From contig CM041292.1 in the NCBI GenBank assembly GCA_023052935.1, positions 136,786,951 through 136,850,950 of the forward strand: DNA of 64,000 nucleotides. The letters are read 5' to 3'. The translations under genes and the position numbers were made by a program. The first letter of the stretch is position 1, and the number at the start of each line of letters is the position of its first letter. A model generated the notes under the pieces. That model saw only the letters and a program-made list of their open reading frames with translations. It had not been told where the DNA came from and made no database searches. The stretch is from Piezodorus guildinii. Its lineage: Eukaryota > Arthropoda > Insecta > Hemiptera > Pentatomidae. Below, piece by piece: positions 22,152-33,760 of this stretch.

Positions 22152-25100
22152 ATGAATCTAATCAGTTGGAACTGCAATGGAGTAAGGACTCAGTTTGAAG
22201 AATTAAAATTAATAATGAAAGAATACAACCCTTGGGCTATATGTCTCCAAGAAACCAAGCTAAAACCTATTAACAGTTTTTCTCTAAAACAGTACAACGT
22301 ATTCAGAAAAGATAGAGCATCTGAAGGTCCGGGAAGCTGGGGAATAATCACTGCAATCCAAAAACAATATCCTTCTGAAGAATTAGCTATAAATACCTCA
22401 TTACATGCACTAGCGGTTAGAGTTCACCACACCTTTTCATTCACCATATGCAATATTTACCTTTCTCCAAGCGTAGCAATCAACGAAGCTGCTCTGATTC
22501 AACTGATTGGTGATCTTCCTACCCCTTACCTTGTTACTGGGGATCTGAATGGTGCACATGAATCATGGGGCTCACCTTCAAATAATAGTAGGGGAAATTC
22601 TATAAAACGTGTAATAGATGCTACAGATAGTATCATATTGAATAATGGAAATACTACGTATATAAGCCCACAGTACACGACGCCATCATCCATAGATATT
22701 ACCTTCTGTTCACCTAGTATGCTAAATAGAGTCATATGGGATACTGCACCAGACCAACACGGCAGTGACCATTTCCCTCTGGTCATTTCCCTCACAAGTC
22801 AACTCCCTCCAGTCCAGAAATATCCTAGGTGGATCACTTCAAAAGCTGACTGGAACCTTTTTCAACAAAAACTTTCCTTCCTATTCCAAAATTACGCAGA
22901 AAATATTGATACAATTACGACAGGGCTCACGAAACACATAATAGACGCCGCATATGAAAGCATTCCGAAATCTCGAGGATCTACAAAAGTGAACCATTGC
23001 CCTTGGTTTGATGACGAATGCCGTCAAGTTATTAGGGACAGAAATAGAGCGCTTCGAAAGTTTGTAAAATATCCCACTACCACCAACTTTATACAATACA
23101 AAAAATTTAAAGCCAAAGCCAGGAACGTCGTTAAACACAAAAGGAAAACGTCTTGGCTCACCTATTTAGAACAGATTAATGCATACACTCCCATCAAAAA
23201 TGTATGGAACAAAATAAACTCCATTAGAGGAATCCACGATTGTTCTACAATTGCCCTTAAAATAAATGATCAAATCATCTCAAACCCAGAACCAATAGCC
23301 GAATCCTTTGCAGAATACTTTTCAGACGCTCCAACTAACCACGAAGATTCAACTCCGACCTCAGATGTCACTTTTCCATTGAACACCAATGATATTTATA
23401 ACCTTCCTTTCTCTATTACCGAACTTGATCAAGTCATCGCCGAACTGAAGCCAACCACTCCTGGACCTGATGACATTCATAATCTAATGTTAAAAAATCT
23501 TCCACTAACTTGCAAGCGTGCCCTCCTACATCTCTATAACGAAATCTGGACAGCACACAAGTTTCCTGCATCATGGCAAGAATCAATAATTATACCTATA
23601 CCCAAACCTGGAAAAGACAAAACTCAAATCAACAATTACAGACCGATTTCTCTAAGCAGCTGCATGTGCAAACTAATGGAAAAAATGGTAAACAAACGCC
23701 TACTATGGTTTCTAGAAAAGCATAGTTTACTGTCCCCAGTGCAATGTGGTTTTAGAAAAGGAAGATCCACCATTGATCACCTTGCTACTCTTGAGGCTGA
23801 AATTCTTAACACATTCATTACTAAACAAGAAGCAATAGGGATATTTTTTGATATAGAGAAAGCGTACGACTCAGTAAACAAGTACACAATCCTCAAACAA
23901 TTATACGACTGGGGATTTGGTGGGAATCTACCTATCTTCATTAAAAATTTTCTTTCAAATAGAACAATAAGAATAAGAATAGGCAATACCCTTTCTAATC
24001 CTAAGGTAATGCAATGTGGACTTCCTCAAGGAAGTGTTATCAGCTGTGTTCTCTTCGCTATAGCCATTAATAGTATAACAGAAATATTTCCCCGATCTGT
24101 AAGAGCCTTTGTATTTGTAGACGATGTGGCAATCTTCTTAAGATACACAAATATAGAGTGGATGGAAAGAATCCTCCAGAATACACTCAATAAACTGGAA
24201 ATTTGGGCTAGGAAGAATAATTTTAAATTTTCTCCACACAAAACCAAATGCATTCGCTTTTCGAGAAAACGTAACCCTACAGTCGCTCCTGACCTCACTT
24301 TAGGAACAAATATCCTTACGTTCTCTACTGATGTTAAGTTTCTCGGCTTACTGATAGACGAAAAGTTAAACTGGATCAGCCACATAAAGTACCTTAGGGA
24401 AGTATGTAGGAAAAGACTTGATCTTCTAAAGGTTCTAGCAGGAACTTCCTGGGGAGCCGATAGGAAAAGTATGCTGATGGTTTATACGAACTTAATCCAA
24501 TCAAAGCTTGATTATGGCTGTGAGTCTTACTCTTCAGCTAAATCTACATATCTATCACTTCTAGACTCCATCCTACATTCTGGAATCCGCCTGGCGACTG
24601 GTGCCTTTCGAACGTCTCCAATAACGAGCTTATCAGCTGAGTCCAGTGTTCCTCCCTTGATCTTCAGACGGCAACAAATCATCTCATCGTATCTTTCGAA
24701 ACTCTTACCGCAACTCGACAACCCAGCTCATCATCTTATCTTCCAACCGAAACACTGCCAAATCTACGATGCTCAACCCCGTTCTTCAGCACCTCTAGGA
24801 ATCAGGCAACGAGCAACTATTATGCTAATAAAACGAGAGGTCGATTTTACCCGCACCTCGTTTGAAAACCCACCCTGGACCTATTCTCCACCTGCAATAA
24901 ACCTAAAACTCCTAAGTCTTAAAGAAAAATTACCCCGACACATGCTGATCAAAGAATTCTTCGCCACGATCAACGAAACATCTTCAGACTGTCATATCAT
25001 TTATACTGACGGCTCTAAGACAGGAGAAAATGTGGGCTGCTCAGTCGTTTCTGCCCAGAAGATCAAAAAATATAGGCTCCCACCCTTTACTTCTGTATTC

Positions 25101-25805
25101 ACCGCGGAGCTACAAGCTATTAGTTCAGCTTTATATACAGCCATTAATTCGAACAGTCGTGTTATCTATATCTGTACAGATTCTCTATCATCACTTAAAT
25201 CCCTGGAAAACCAATATTCAACAAACAGTACTATGAATACTATTAAACATTATCTCCTCATACTAAAAGAATTGGAAAAGACTGTCACCTTCATTTGGAC
25301 GCCAGCCCATATTGGTATACCAGGTAATGAAGCAGCAGACAAAGCGGCGAAAGAGGCCGCACAACTGAATATTCCCCCAATTAAACTATTTGAACAGCAC
25401 GATATTAAAAAATGGTTAAGAGATAAGATCTCCAGCGACTGGGAAACCTCTTGGCTGTCAGTGTACCCTCAAAATAAGCTGCGGGGAATTAAGAATACGA
25501 CAAAACCCTGGAGAAGCTGCGTGAGAGGCTGTAGAAGAGAAGAAGTAGTCGTCACCAGATTGCGAATAGGCCACTCTCGACTCACCCATGGATACCTTAT
25601 GGATAAAGCGGAGGTAACAAAATGCGAACGGTGCTCTACTCCACTCACAATGCAGCACATCTTAGAAGACTGCCCGCTGTACGCAGCTGCGTTTTCTTCT
25701 CGAGGCCTGTCTAGGCAACTCTCATCATTATTAGGGGATAATAAGGATGTTCTCGATTTAGTTATAGAGATTCTAAAAGAAATCGAACTATACAATAAGA
25801 TATAA
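22152..25805 (+). CDS. LINE ORF2: endonuclease, reverse transcriptase, RNase H
   Basis: 1217 residues, uninterrupted. I place the start at 22152 (MNLISWNCNG) because the endonuclease domain begins there; the frame is open further upstream (ATG at 21999), but that extension has no domain. Endonuclease: WNCNG, LQETK at about 34, GDLN with D131, SIDITF at about 177, and S205-D206-H207. Reverse transcriptase: NNYRPISLSS at about 496, motif A FFDIEKAYDSV at about 565, motif B GLPQGSVISCVLF at about 622 and motif C FVDD at 655-658. RNase H: YTDGSK with D953, FTAELQAI, CTDSLSS and HIGIPGNEAAD, so all four acidic positions are present. A C-terminal finger CERCSTPLTMQHILEDC follows (about 1157). Catalytic residues look complete, so this is the best candidate in the window for a functional retrotransposition enzyme. 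Confidence 0.92.
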   Translation: MNLISWNCNGVRTQFEELKLIMKEYNPWAICLQETKLKPINSFSLKQYNVFRKDRASEGPGSWGIITAIQKQYPSEELAINTSLHALAVRVHHTFSFTICNIYLSPSVAINEAALIQLIGDLPTPYLVTGDLNGAHESWGSPSNNSRGNSIKRVIDATDSIILNNGNTTYISPQYTTPSSIDITFCSPSMLNRVIWDTAPDQHGSDHFPLVISLTSQLPPVQKYPRWITSKADWNLFQQKLSFLFQNYAENIDTITTGLTKHIIDAAYESIPKSRGSTKVNHCPWFDDECRQVIRDRNRALRKFVKYPTTTNFIQYKKFKAKARNVVKHKRKTSWLTYLEQINAYTPIKNVWNKINSIRGIHDCSTIALKINDQIISNPEPIAESFAEYFSDAPTNHEDSTPTSDVTFPLNTNDIYNLPFSITELDQVIAELKPTTPGPDDIHNLMLKNLPLTCKRALLHLYNEIWTAHKFPASWQESIIIPIPKPGKDKTQINNYRPISLSSCMCKLMEKMVNKRLLWFLEKHSLLSPVQCGFRKGRSTIDHLATLEAEILNTFITKQEAIGIFFDIEKAYDSVNKYTILKQLYDWGFGGNLPIFIKNFLSNRTIRIRIGNTLSNPKVMQCGLPQGSVISCVLFAIAINSITEIFPRSVRAFVFVDDVAIFLRYTNIEWMERILQNTLNKLEIWARKNNFKFSPHKTKCIRFSRKRNPTVAPDLTLGTNILTFSTDVKFLGLLIDEKLNWISHIKYLREVCRKRLDLLKVLAGTSWGADRKSMLMVYTNLIQSKLDYGCESYSSAKSTYLSLLDSILHSGIRLATGAFRTSPITSLSAESSVPPLIFRRQQIISSYLSKLLPQLDNPAHHLIFQPKHCQIYDAQPRSSAPLGIRQRATIMLIKREVDFTRTSFENPPWTYSPPAINLKLLSLKEKLPRHMLIKEFFATINETSSDCHIIYTDGSKTGENVGCSVVSAQKIKKYRLPPFTSVFTAELQAISSALYTAINSNSRVIYICTDSLSSLKSLENQYSTNSTMNTIKHYLLILKELEKTVTFIWTPAHIGIPGNEAADKAAKEAAQLNIPPIKLFEQHDIKKWLRDKISSDWETSWLSVYPQNKLRGIKNTTKPWRSCVRGCRREEVVVTRLRIGHSRLTHGYLMDKAEVTKCERCSTPLTMQHILEDCPLYAAAFSSRGLSRQLSSLLGDNKDVLDLVIEILKEIELYNKI

Positions 25806-25943
25806 AAAAAAATAAATAAAAAAAAAAAAAAAAAAAAAATAAAAAAAAAAAAAAAATAATAAAAAAAAAAAAAAAAAAAAAAATAATAATAAAAAAAAAT
25901 AATAATAATAAAAAAAAATATTAAAAAAAAAAAAAATAAATAA

Positions 25944-25995
<52 letters not shown>
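25806..25995 (+). repeat. A-rich tail of the intact LINE
   Basis: About 190 bp of A with scattered T, starting directly after the ORF2 stop codon, so there is virtually no 3' UTR before the tail. Confidence 0.85.
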
Positions 25996-25997
<2 letters not shown>

Positions 25998-26149
25998 TAT
26001 ATATATGTATGGGTATGTGTGTGTGTGTGTGTATATATATGTATGTGTGTGTATGTGTGTATGTATGTGTATGTGTGTGTGTGTGTTTGTGTATATGTAT
26101 GTGTGTGTGTATGTATGTATATGTGTGTATGTGTATGTGTGTATGTGTA

Positions 26150-26206
<57 letters not shown>

Positions 26207-26215
26207 AATAATAAT
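25996..26215. repeat. Compound (AT)n/(TG)n/(TATG)n microsatellite
   Basis: Mixed TG, TATG and AT units run to about 26205, then ATA/AAT triplets. All apparent ORFs here are repeat translations. Confidence 0.9.
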
Positions 26216-26530
26216 GATTGAATAATAATAATAATAAAATAAATCAATAAATAAATTTAAAAAACAAATAAAATGGAATGGACCATCATTAATATATTAT
26301 CTTAGAATTAAGTATGAATTAATTAAAAATTCTGCACTGTAAAGAAATTATACAAGTTTCTATGACCATCATGAATTTTACGGGCGTAATAATCTCGTCA
26401 TTTATCGCCCTAAAGCACCATCCCTACTACTGTAAAATTTAATAATAAAACACGTATATCTGTCTATCTATCTAGTAAAACTTGTACGAAACGGGTCTAA
26501 AGTCCAAATAACCACGTTATTCGTATAATG

Positions 26531-27289
<759 letters not shown>

Positions 27290-27438
27290 GTATGAATGAT
27301 TTCTAGACTTTGTTAACGGTTTATTGATTCATTATTGTATATATATTTTATTGCTCTGTATATAGTATATGAATGTCACCCTTCACCACTATAATTGATG
27401 TCCAAATTGGGACAGATTGTATTACTACTCAATAAAAA

Positions 27439-27503
<65 letters not shown>
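27290..27503 (+). mobile_element. LINE 3' UTR tip with poly(A), family T
   Basis: The sequence CACCACTATAATTGATGTCC, then AAATTGGGACAGATTGTA and AATAAA(A), runs into 27 A (27444-27470) and a (TA)n. The same layout (ACAGATTGTAATATTG, AATAAAG, 26 A) recurs at 60290-60435. Two independent copies with poly(A) mark it as a retroposon 3' end. No coding part was recognised. Confidence 0.6.
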
Positions 27504-27509
<6 letters not shown>

Positions 27510-27931
27510 ATTAATTAAATATTTCATTTTTTGGTAAGTGAAAGTAAACTTATTGATAAATCTAGAAAAGTAGTACAGTTTATCTTAGTTCGATTTTATA
27601 CATATTTTACCCAGTTCATATAAGAACTGTATGAACCCAAATTATAAACAAAAAAAAATTTATATTTTAACTATAATTAAGTGTTAATTAAATAAATAAA
27701 ATTAATTGGATAAAGCCTCGATCATATAATGAATTAACCTCTAATACAACGTAGTTATGTAAAAAAAAGTTGAAATTATTCTTAGCAAAAAGACAGTATA
27801 AAGTAATGAAATGTAATAATTAATATATAGTTATCTATAATGTACCTTAAATGAAAATCTGTTTAGCTAAAACATTTAAAACGACTAATTTTGATATAAC
27901 TAGTAAATTTATACTTTAATTTTTTTTATTT

Positions 27932-28257
27932 ATTTAGAGCCTCCATTTTTTTTTTTTTCCAGTGGCGTGACAGGCCGTGTAGGCCCTGGGCCTCGCGGTG
28001 TAGACTCCTGCGAGTTTACACTCATGTTTCATTATACATTTTTTTTATTGTAGGGACATCACTCCTTACGATTAATTTTGTGAACGGCCACCCTTTGGCT
28101 GACGGGTCTCACATACCCAGGGGAGAGGTTGTGAGTGAATCCCCAATTTTTGCATCCTTATAAAAGCCCCGCCGGGGCTGGGATTCGAACTCAGAACCTG
28201 TAGCATGATAGACTAGCGCGCTAGCCACTCAGCCACGGGCTCCCCATTTAGAGGCTC
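27932..28257 (-). mobile_element. tRNA-derived SINE (family S1) with target-site duplication
   Basis: On the minus strand the head reads GTGGCTGAGTGGCTAGCGCG (A box) and, about 30 bp on, GAGTTCGAATCCCAGCCCC (B box), spaced as in a tRNA. A non-tRNA body of about 200 bp and an A-rich tail (T run at 27946-27958) follow. The flanks ATTTAGAGCCTC (27932-27943) and ATTTAGAGGCTC (28246-28257) form a 12-bp duplication with one mismatch. Pol III would read it from the 28245 side. Confidence 0.85.
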
Positions 28258-28920
28258 TTAAACCATCTTAATTAAATAAGTTCTAAAAAACAAACTGGAT
28301 TCGCCATTTCTCGAATTCCTCAACAAGAGCTAGACAATGAGCTGAAAAGATATAACTTTTTTTTGCATAAATCCGATTCAATATTTATCTTTATATTGAA
28401 GAGATGAAAAAAAACTATGTTTTCAATTTTATTTTTATTTTAGATGAATTTGTCCTGTGACATGTATATTTGCTGCAGTAAGAACTTGTAAATATGCCTA
28501 ACGACATAATAATTGGAGCTACTGTGATCAACAATACTACCCAACCCTCCGATTTATCCTAACTGATGTATGTACATATCCTGATGTGTACGTATCTACA
28601 GTTTCCGCGTCTTCACCAAGCAGCACCTAGTCATCGGCTTACTTTGGAACCGGAACATTCCTAGGAACGCATCATCTTTCCTATGTCATATTGTAATGCT
28701 AAATTAAAAAAAAAATAAATAATAAAGTTTAAAAACAATAATAAAAAATGAAAATACGATCACCTTGTTTCAAAACCTCTCGGAGTACGTTTGTCCGATT
28801 TTAACTTTATTGAGTGTTTTGGACATGTACATTGCTACGAGGTTAACCAACTTTCTAGGCTTTATATTTTCAATTGGTATGTTGATACAACCTCAGACAG
28901 TCTATAGAAACATTAGGTTT
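28258..28920. other. No gene recognised
   Basis: AT-rich. A segment at about 28765-28830 with CGGAGTACGTTTGTCCGATT is reminiscent of decayed DNA-transposon interiors but cannot be assigned. Confidence 0.4.
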
Positions 28921-28927
28921 TTTAAAT

Positions 28928-28928
<1 letters not shown>

Positions 28929-29021
<93 letters not shown>
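28929..29021. repeat. Poly(A) followed by long (AT)n
   Basis: An A run to about 28943, then an (AT)n of about 78 bp. Confidence 0.9.
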
Positions 29022-29024
<3 letters not shown>

Positions 29025-29235
29025 GATAGGGATCTTTAAGGACTACCTGACATCGCAAAGGCTCGGGACCATCATTTCGCGTCCCCTCTGAAAATCGGCA
29101 TTACCTAGGAATTTTTAATCCCATCAAAGAATAGGGTCATCCTTGGGATGCCTTACCAGGTCGGAACCCGTAGAAAGAACCGGCATAGAAAGCTGTTATG
29201 ATAGCCACTACACTACATTCCGCGCCTATTGGCAA
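29022..29235 (-). mobile_element. tRNA-headed SINE (family S3)
   Basis: On the minus strand: GGAATGTAGTGTAGTGGCTA (A-box-like, near 29215), then ACGGGTTCCGACCTGG (B-box-like, near 29165). A body follows, ending against the (AT)n tract. Head spacing fits a tRNA-derived SINE; the head differs from S1 and S2. Confidence 0.65.
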
Positions 29236-30124
29236 CGGTAGCTCATTGATGGTAGATTGCCGCAATCGTATTTCTATATCTATTGCTATTATAAAAATTT
29301 TCCATTGAATTTGGTACTTATGGTAACAATTATTCAGTAAATAATAAAAGGTGATTGGCTTTTATAATTTAGAAAATTATATATACTTTTTTGATGCAAG
29401 CAATTTTTACAATTTCCAAAACCTCCCTTTTTAACTTCGAGTTCTACCAATAGCAGACTAGGATAGACCCTTGGTGCCAAAGGTAGAATCCGGAGAACCT
29501 AAGCTTCGAGAGGCAGGTGAGGGAGACTATTGATTCCGGTCTGTTAGTGAAACACAGCCTCCAGGTGCATTCAGTATTAATAAAAGCTGAGCTCTCCTTC
29601 CCCTCCATGTTATTTATCAATATTGCAGTGCCATCTGTAATCCTCTTTGATGTCTCCCCCCACTGTCAACAATAACACCCCCTCCGATGGAGAGAGGATA
29701 ATTTAATATTTTTATATTCGGAACAAATCTTCCCCATCTCCCTTTTAATGTTCATACAGGGGCGTCTTTGAAGGTTCCGACACCTACCGCCTTCATCTTG
29801 CATATTTCTTCCATTATTTCATTTACTCATTTTGTTTCTCGGAGAGTTTGGTTAGAAGGAGTTGATCGAAGTAAGGGAGAAACCGTCTTATGTTAGTCAA
29901 TCCATTTAATAATTCATAGCGCCAGAAGCCAGAAATCTTTCTCTTTTTTTAAAATTTTGCCTTTGAAGTCTACTATATTGGAGCCTGGGGGAATGAATTC
30001 AGAAAATAGATACTAATATGTTAAAGTGAAAGCTTTTGAATTGTAACTGATTTTGTTTTTCATGTTTCAATTCTATCTCAGCCTGCCGTCTTCGACTACT
30101 TAAACACTTATGAAACGTTCCTCT
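29236..30124. other. No gene recognised; some moderate-GC sequence
   Basis: About 29440-29700 and 29755-29890 are less AT-rich and not obviously repetitive within this window. They could be host noncoding DNA or an unrecognised repeat. Confidence 0.35.
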
Positions 30125-30580
30125 CAATTACGAAATACTCATCTACATGACTGTCATAAGATGAATCCAGACATACGGATTAGAGCTATGGGACTGTACT
30201 AAACCATCGAAATCCTCTTGTACCCATTCCTCACAATTCCTAAATCATCAATGCTCCTTACTTTGTCACGAATAAACCCATCCACAAACCTTTAAGTTCC
30301 ATAAGATACTGATATCACCCGAACCAAGTATTATCCCTTTTATTTAAATCTTCATCCTCACTATAACCCAATAGTTTCTATCCTAGCATCTTCTTTGATT
30401 CCTGATAATCCTCTGAAGCATCTGAGAAGAAGACGGCCGTTTGAATTTCTAATTTAGAATTCCTTCTGGAGTACTGCCAATGGGTAGGGTATCTGTGTTT
30501 CTTGTTATTGAATTATATTTCCATCATATTTACTTGATGTGTTTCTTAATACAGTTGTAAATATCAACAAATATGCTAGG
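30125..30580 (+). mobile_element. Jockey-like LINE tail (family J3), plus strand
   Basis: Base-by-base similarity to 63538-63985: CATCTACATGACTGTCATAA, CTCCTTACTTTGTCACGAAT, ATAATCCTCTGAAGC, CTGCCAATGGGTAG and the 3' end ACAGTTGTAAATATCAACAAA. The frame is broken by small indels. It is 5' truncated. Confidence 0.8.
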
Positions 30581-30984
30581 AAAAAACTGCCGAACTTTAA
30601 TTAAATGCATTTGGAATATTGTTTTGGAACTAAAATAAATATAAGTAAGCCAACATTATCATAATTACCTAAAGGGAAAAACTTGGACTAGAGGAAACGT
30701 AGATGTGCAACACACACATTGGTAATGATAGGTAGAAAGTATAATATTAGCAAGAAAATGGATCGCAAGCATTCGTTGTTGTAGATAATACTTTGTATTC
30801 TACTATTCTACTAATCAGTAATAAATTTATAAAACTTCTACTATTTACTAATCAGTAATAAATTATCATTAGAGCTTATTTTTTTATTTTGAAACTGCAA
30901 GTAAAAATCTAATACCGATACTTGAGAAAATGAGTTTAAGGCAAAGAAACTATGCGTTCAGAATGGGAGCTTAAATATCCTGTT

Positions 30985-31060
30985 TTGGAGACGAGCTACT
31001 AAAAAAGCTTAGGATTGGGTATACGGCTTACCCACGTACTTGATGAGGAAAGGTTATCTA
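30985..31060 (+). mobile_element. Possible scrap of I-type LINE ORF2
   Basis: KLRIGYTAYPRT, with a frameshifted continuation reading TYLMRKGYL, recalls the LRIGHSRLTHGYLM signature of the intact LINE. It is very short, so chance similarity is possible. Confidence 0.3.
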
Positions 31061-31604
31061 CTCAGGTTTAATTTAGTTATCTTTCAACAAACTACTGTTT
31101 CTCAAGCTTTACTTATTCTAATTCTATTGCTATTTTAAATTGTGAGTTATTATTTCTTTATCCATTGAACACAACATTATAAAATATTTTAAAAACAAAT
31201 TGTCAGGTTGTTGACATACGCTTTCGTATAAAGTTCTCCCTTATGTTGCCACTTCTGTGGAAAAAATTTTGACTGAGAAACACCCCCAGGGAACAACCCC
31301 TAGTGCCATTGCCCGGGTAAAAATTCATCTTCGGACGGAGATCAAAGAGGGAACAGTTGGAGGGGCTGAAGATTGACCTAATGGACATGGCACCCTTCCT
31401 CTTGGCTTACTGTTTTACCGGAACGTTCCTTTTGTTCCCCATACTCCTTCCCAGCAAAAAGCTTCCCCTCCAGAACAAAACAAACGGAAAAATCTTCTTT
31501 TCTCTGTATGATCGAACAAAGAAAAGTAGCTCGGCCATTACTTCCGCGCTTTTAGAGAGCTTATCTATAATCCTCAGATCTGTGAGATTTTTTTTATATT
31601 CTTT

Positions 31605-31647
<43 letters not shown>

Positions 31648-32480
31648 ATTGGGCCCTGAAAATATTTACAGAACAAGTATTTTCTGTATCATGTGATACG
31701 CATACTTAATCAGTTTTTAATCCTACCAACTGTACAAAATGAATAAATATACTTATATAATACATCTGTTAATAATTACGGATTACTTTTTTATTCATTA
31801 AGCCACAGCTTTACGTTGACAAGACAGTCAGACGTTACATTGCAGCCCAATAAATAGTTGACTGTATCAAGAAATTATTCTGTTTTATTAGACTTTATTA
31901 TGTCCTCTATGGCACGACATATGTGATGATGATGAGCTGTCGTCTCCTGCCAAAGATATAAGAGGTATATATATATAGCTATCCAGAGTTTGAAATCGAT
32001 AATTAAAAACATAAAAATCAAAATTAAATCGGATGAAAATTTTTAATAATCAGTAGGAGATTTTAAATGGGAGGTATTTTTATTTTTTACAATAAGCATA
32101 AAAGCTTCTTTAGGATTAACTAAATTAACCATTATTAACCAATACTTTTTAAAATCTGAATTGTAATTCTTTTTTTTAATTATCTCTATAATATATTTTA
32201 AGTCAGCACGCAACGACATCGGTGACAATCTTCACTTACAATACATTAAATACATGCTTTATAGTAATCGAAACATTAGATTAGGAAATTTAGTGTTAGC
32301 AAACAAATTAAACCAAAACATATTTTTTTATTTATTTGTTGTGGATGTTAGGTGGGTTTAGATTTCTAAAAAAAAAGTTTTTCTTTATTGAATTAATTTT
32401 TTTTTTTTTGCGTGGATTGTGCTTTAAGTATATTACATTACATATTACATAATATGACATATAACTTATTAAACGCTTTA
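31061..32480. other. No gene recognised; one (AT)n tract
   Basis: It contains an (AT)n at about 31610-31645 and a moderate-GC patch at about 31240-31560 with open frames on both strands but no recognisable protein. Confidence 0.4.
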
Positions 32481-32580
32481 TTCTTCGTAGAAAAAGGCGC
32501 TATTATACGCATGACGGTATATGGTCGTTGGCACTTTTGGCAAGTGACGACGTATCGTCATCCGGCACTAAAAGGGTTAA
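32481..32580. mobile_element. Possible end of a piggyBac-type element
   Basis: The sequence GTGACGACGTATCGTCATCC, then GGCACTAAAAGGGTTAA, ends in GGGTTAA. This fits a piggyBac TTAA target next to a CCC-type terminus on the opposite strand, with a small GACGTA/CGTCAT inverted motif inside. The other end was not found. Confidence 0.3.
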
Positions 32581-32779
32581 ACAATTATTATCATTAATCA
32601 AAATCATTTTTTATCTCATGTGTTGTATTATAATTTGTAACCAATCTACCATATAAATAAATTAGTACTTCATATACATTTATTCAACTAAATAAAACTA
32701 ATAGGCTGGTTTAGACAATTATATTTATATGTAGCATTTAAAATAATATTTTAAATGTTTTAAGCTTTTTTTTTATATC

Positions 32780-33280
32780 ATCATGAGCAATTTAAAGTCT
32801 TCTTCGTGACGTTTTCGTGCAAATTGTTGCTTTCTCGGCGATTCCCTAATGAGGTTTCTGACTGATGTCAGAGAGGAGGAGATGTAAGAAGCGGCATATT
32901 CTAAAAGGAGATTTAATGACTCAAGAACCAGTGGCTACCACAGACTGAGGATGCTGGGCTTGTATCCTTTGGGGACTTGATAGACCGAGGATCTATTGGC
33001 AATATCGGCCCCTAAAGGCATCCCCAGTGGCTAAATTAAAAGGGCCGAGCTAAGGGGGGTGAAAGGCGGTGGTAATGAGGCGGTGAATAGGCCAGCCCTT
33101 AATAAGAGCCTCTTAATCACTGGCCCTCTAATGAGGAACATGTCCGCTCTCAGGTCGTCTTTAATCACATTCCGCGGCTCACGGCTCTGTCTGTCTATCT
33201 CTAAATCGAAATGTAATCAGTCTTGGCTAAAGTTAATTCCTTTATTTATATTCGTCAAGTTTGATTCATTATTTTTAATA
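32780..33280. other. Moderate-GC, apparently non-repetitive block
   Basis: Noticeably richer in G+C than its surroundings, with no LINE, SINE or family X signature. The open frame at 33059-33394 shows no known domain. It could be host noncoding or regulatory DNA. Confidence 0.3.
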
Positions 33281-33394
33281 ATGAACTTTTGTAATCCGCC
33301 AAGAAAAATAAAATACTTCTCCCCTATAAAAATGTTAGGTCTTACATTACATCATACATTTTATTTTACATTACATTACTTAATATTTTTTTAA

Positions 33395-33760
33395 TCCAAT
33401 ATTTTGTTTTTTGAAACCGTTGGAAAGCTAAAAATTTTAGAAAATATATTGCCTGTTACACAAAATTGTAAAAGTTAATAGAGAGTGACGAATAGGGAAT
33501 AGACATATTACACAAGCTTATAAAAGTTACTAAAGAGTAATAAAAAGTCGATTAAACTAACTGATTGTTTTAGATTATGATATAATACTTTTTTTAATAA
33601 AACATATGTATCTATAGAAATTCAATTTAATTAATTCTTTAATGGTTTCACATATTTTTATCTCTAACTGTATTAGAAAATTATTTATTCGATTTTTAAA
33701 ACGGAGATAAGTAAAAGTCGTGTGATATTTTAATTTATACTCTCGATTTGATATGAGTTA
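33395..33760 (-). repeat. Family X copy 6, left part only
   Basis: Minus-strand match: AAACCGTTGGAAAGCTAAA, TTGTAAAAGTTAATAGAGAG, TAATAAAACATATGTATCTA, and finally ACGGAGATAAGTAAAAGTCG just short of the family start. Confidence 0.6.

Larger units (their letters stand above)
19876..25995 (+). mobile_element. Two-ORF LINE (I/LOA-type) with open ORFs and an intervening foreign remnant
   Basis: The order is leader (about 19876-20151), ORF1 (20152-21474), a 677-bp inter-ORF region, ORF2 (22152-25805) and an A-rich tail of about 190 bp. ORF2 carries endonuclease, reverse transcriptase, RNase H and a C-terminal Cys/His finger, which places it with the I-superfamily (I, LOA and relatives) and not with Jockey or RTE. 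Both main ORFs lack stops or shifts. The inter-ORF spacer is far longer than usual and holds the start of another LINE endonuclease, which suggests a chimeric origin. The 5' boundary is approximate and no target-site duplication could be fixed because both flanks are low complexity. Confidence 0.85.

Noticed and set aside
21589..22155. A 188-residue membrane protein between the LINE ORFs
   Set aside because: The first third is a decayed endonuclease start; the hydrophobic remainder arises from AT-rich DNA and overlaps the ORF2 start.
26005..26225. Overlapping open frames rich in Val/Cys/Met/Tyr and His/Thr on both strands
   Set aside because: They are translations of the TG/AT microsatellite in several frames.
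27944..28245. A functional tRNA gene
   Set aside because: A and B boxes are present, but the sequence continues into a non-tRNA body and A-rich tail with target-site duplications, i.e. a SINE; the same holds for 29022, 35333 and 46346.
28870..29058. Open frame of repeated Ile-Tyr
   Set aside because: Translation of (AT)n; the same applies at 16286-16543, 31357-31676, 34871-35098 and 59583-59837.
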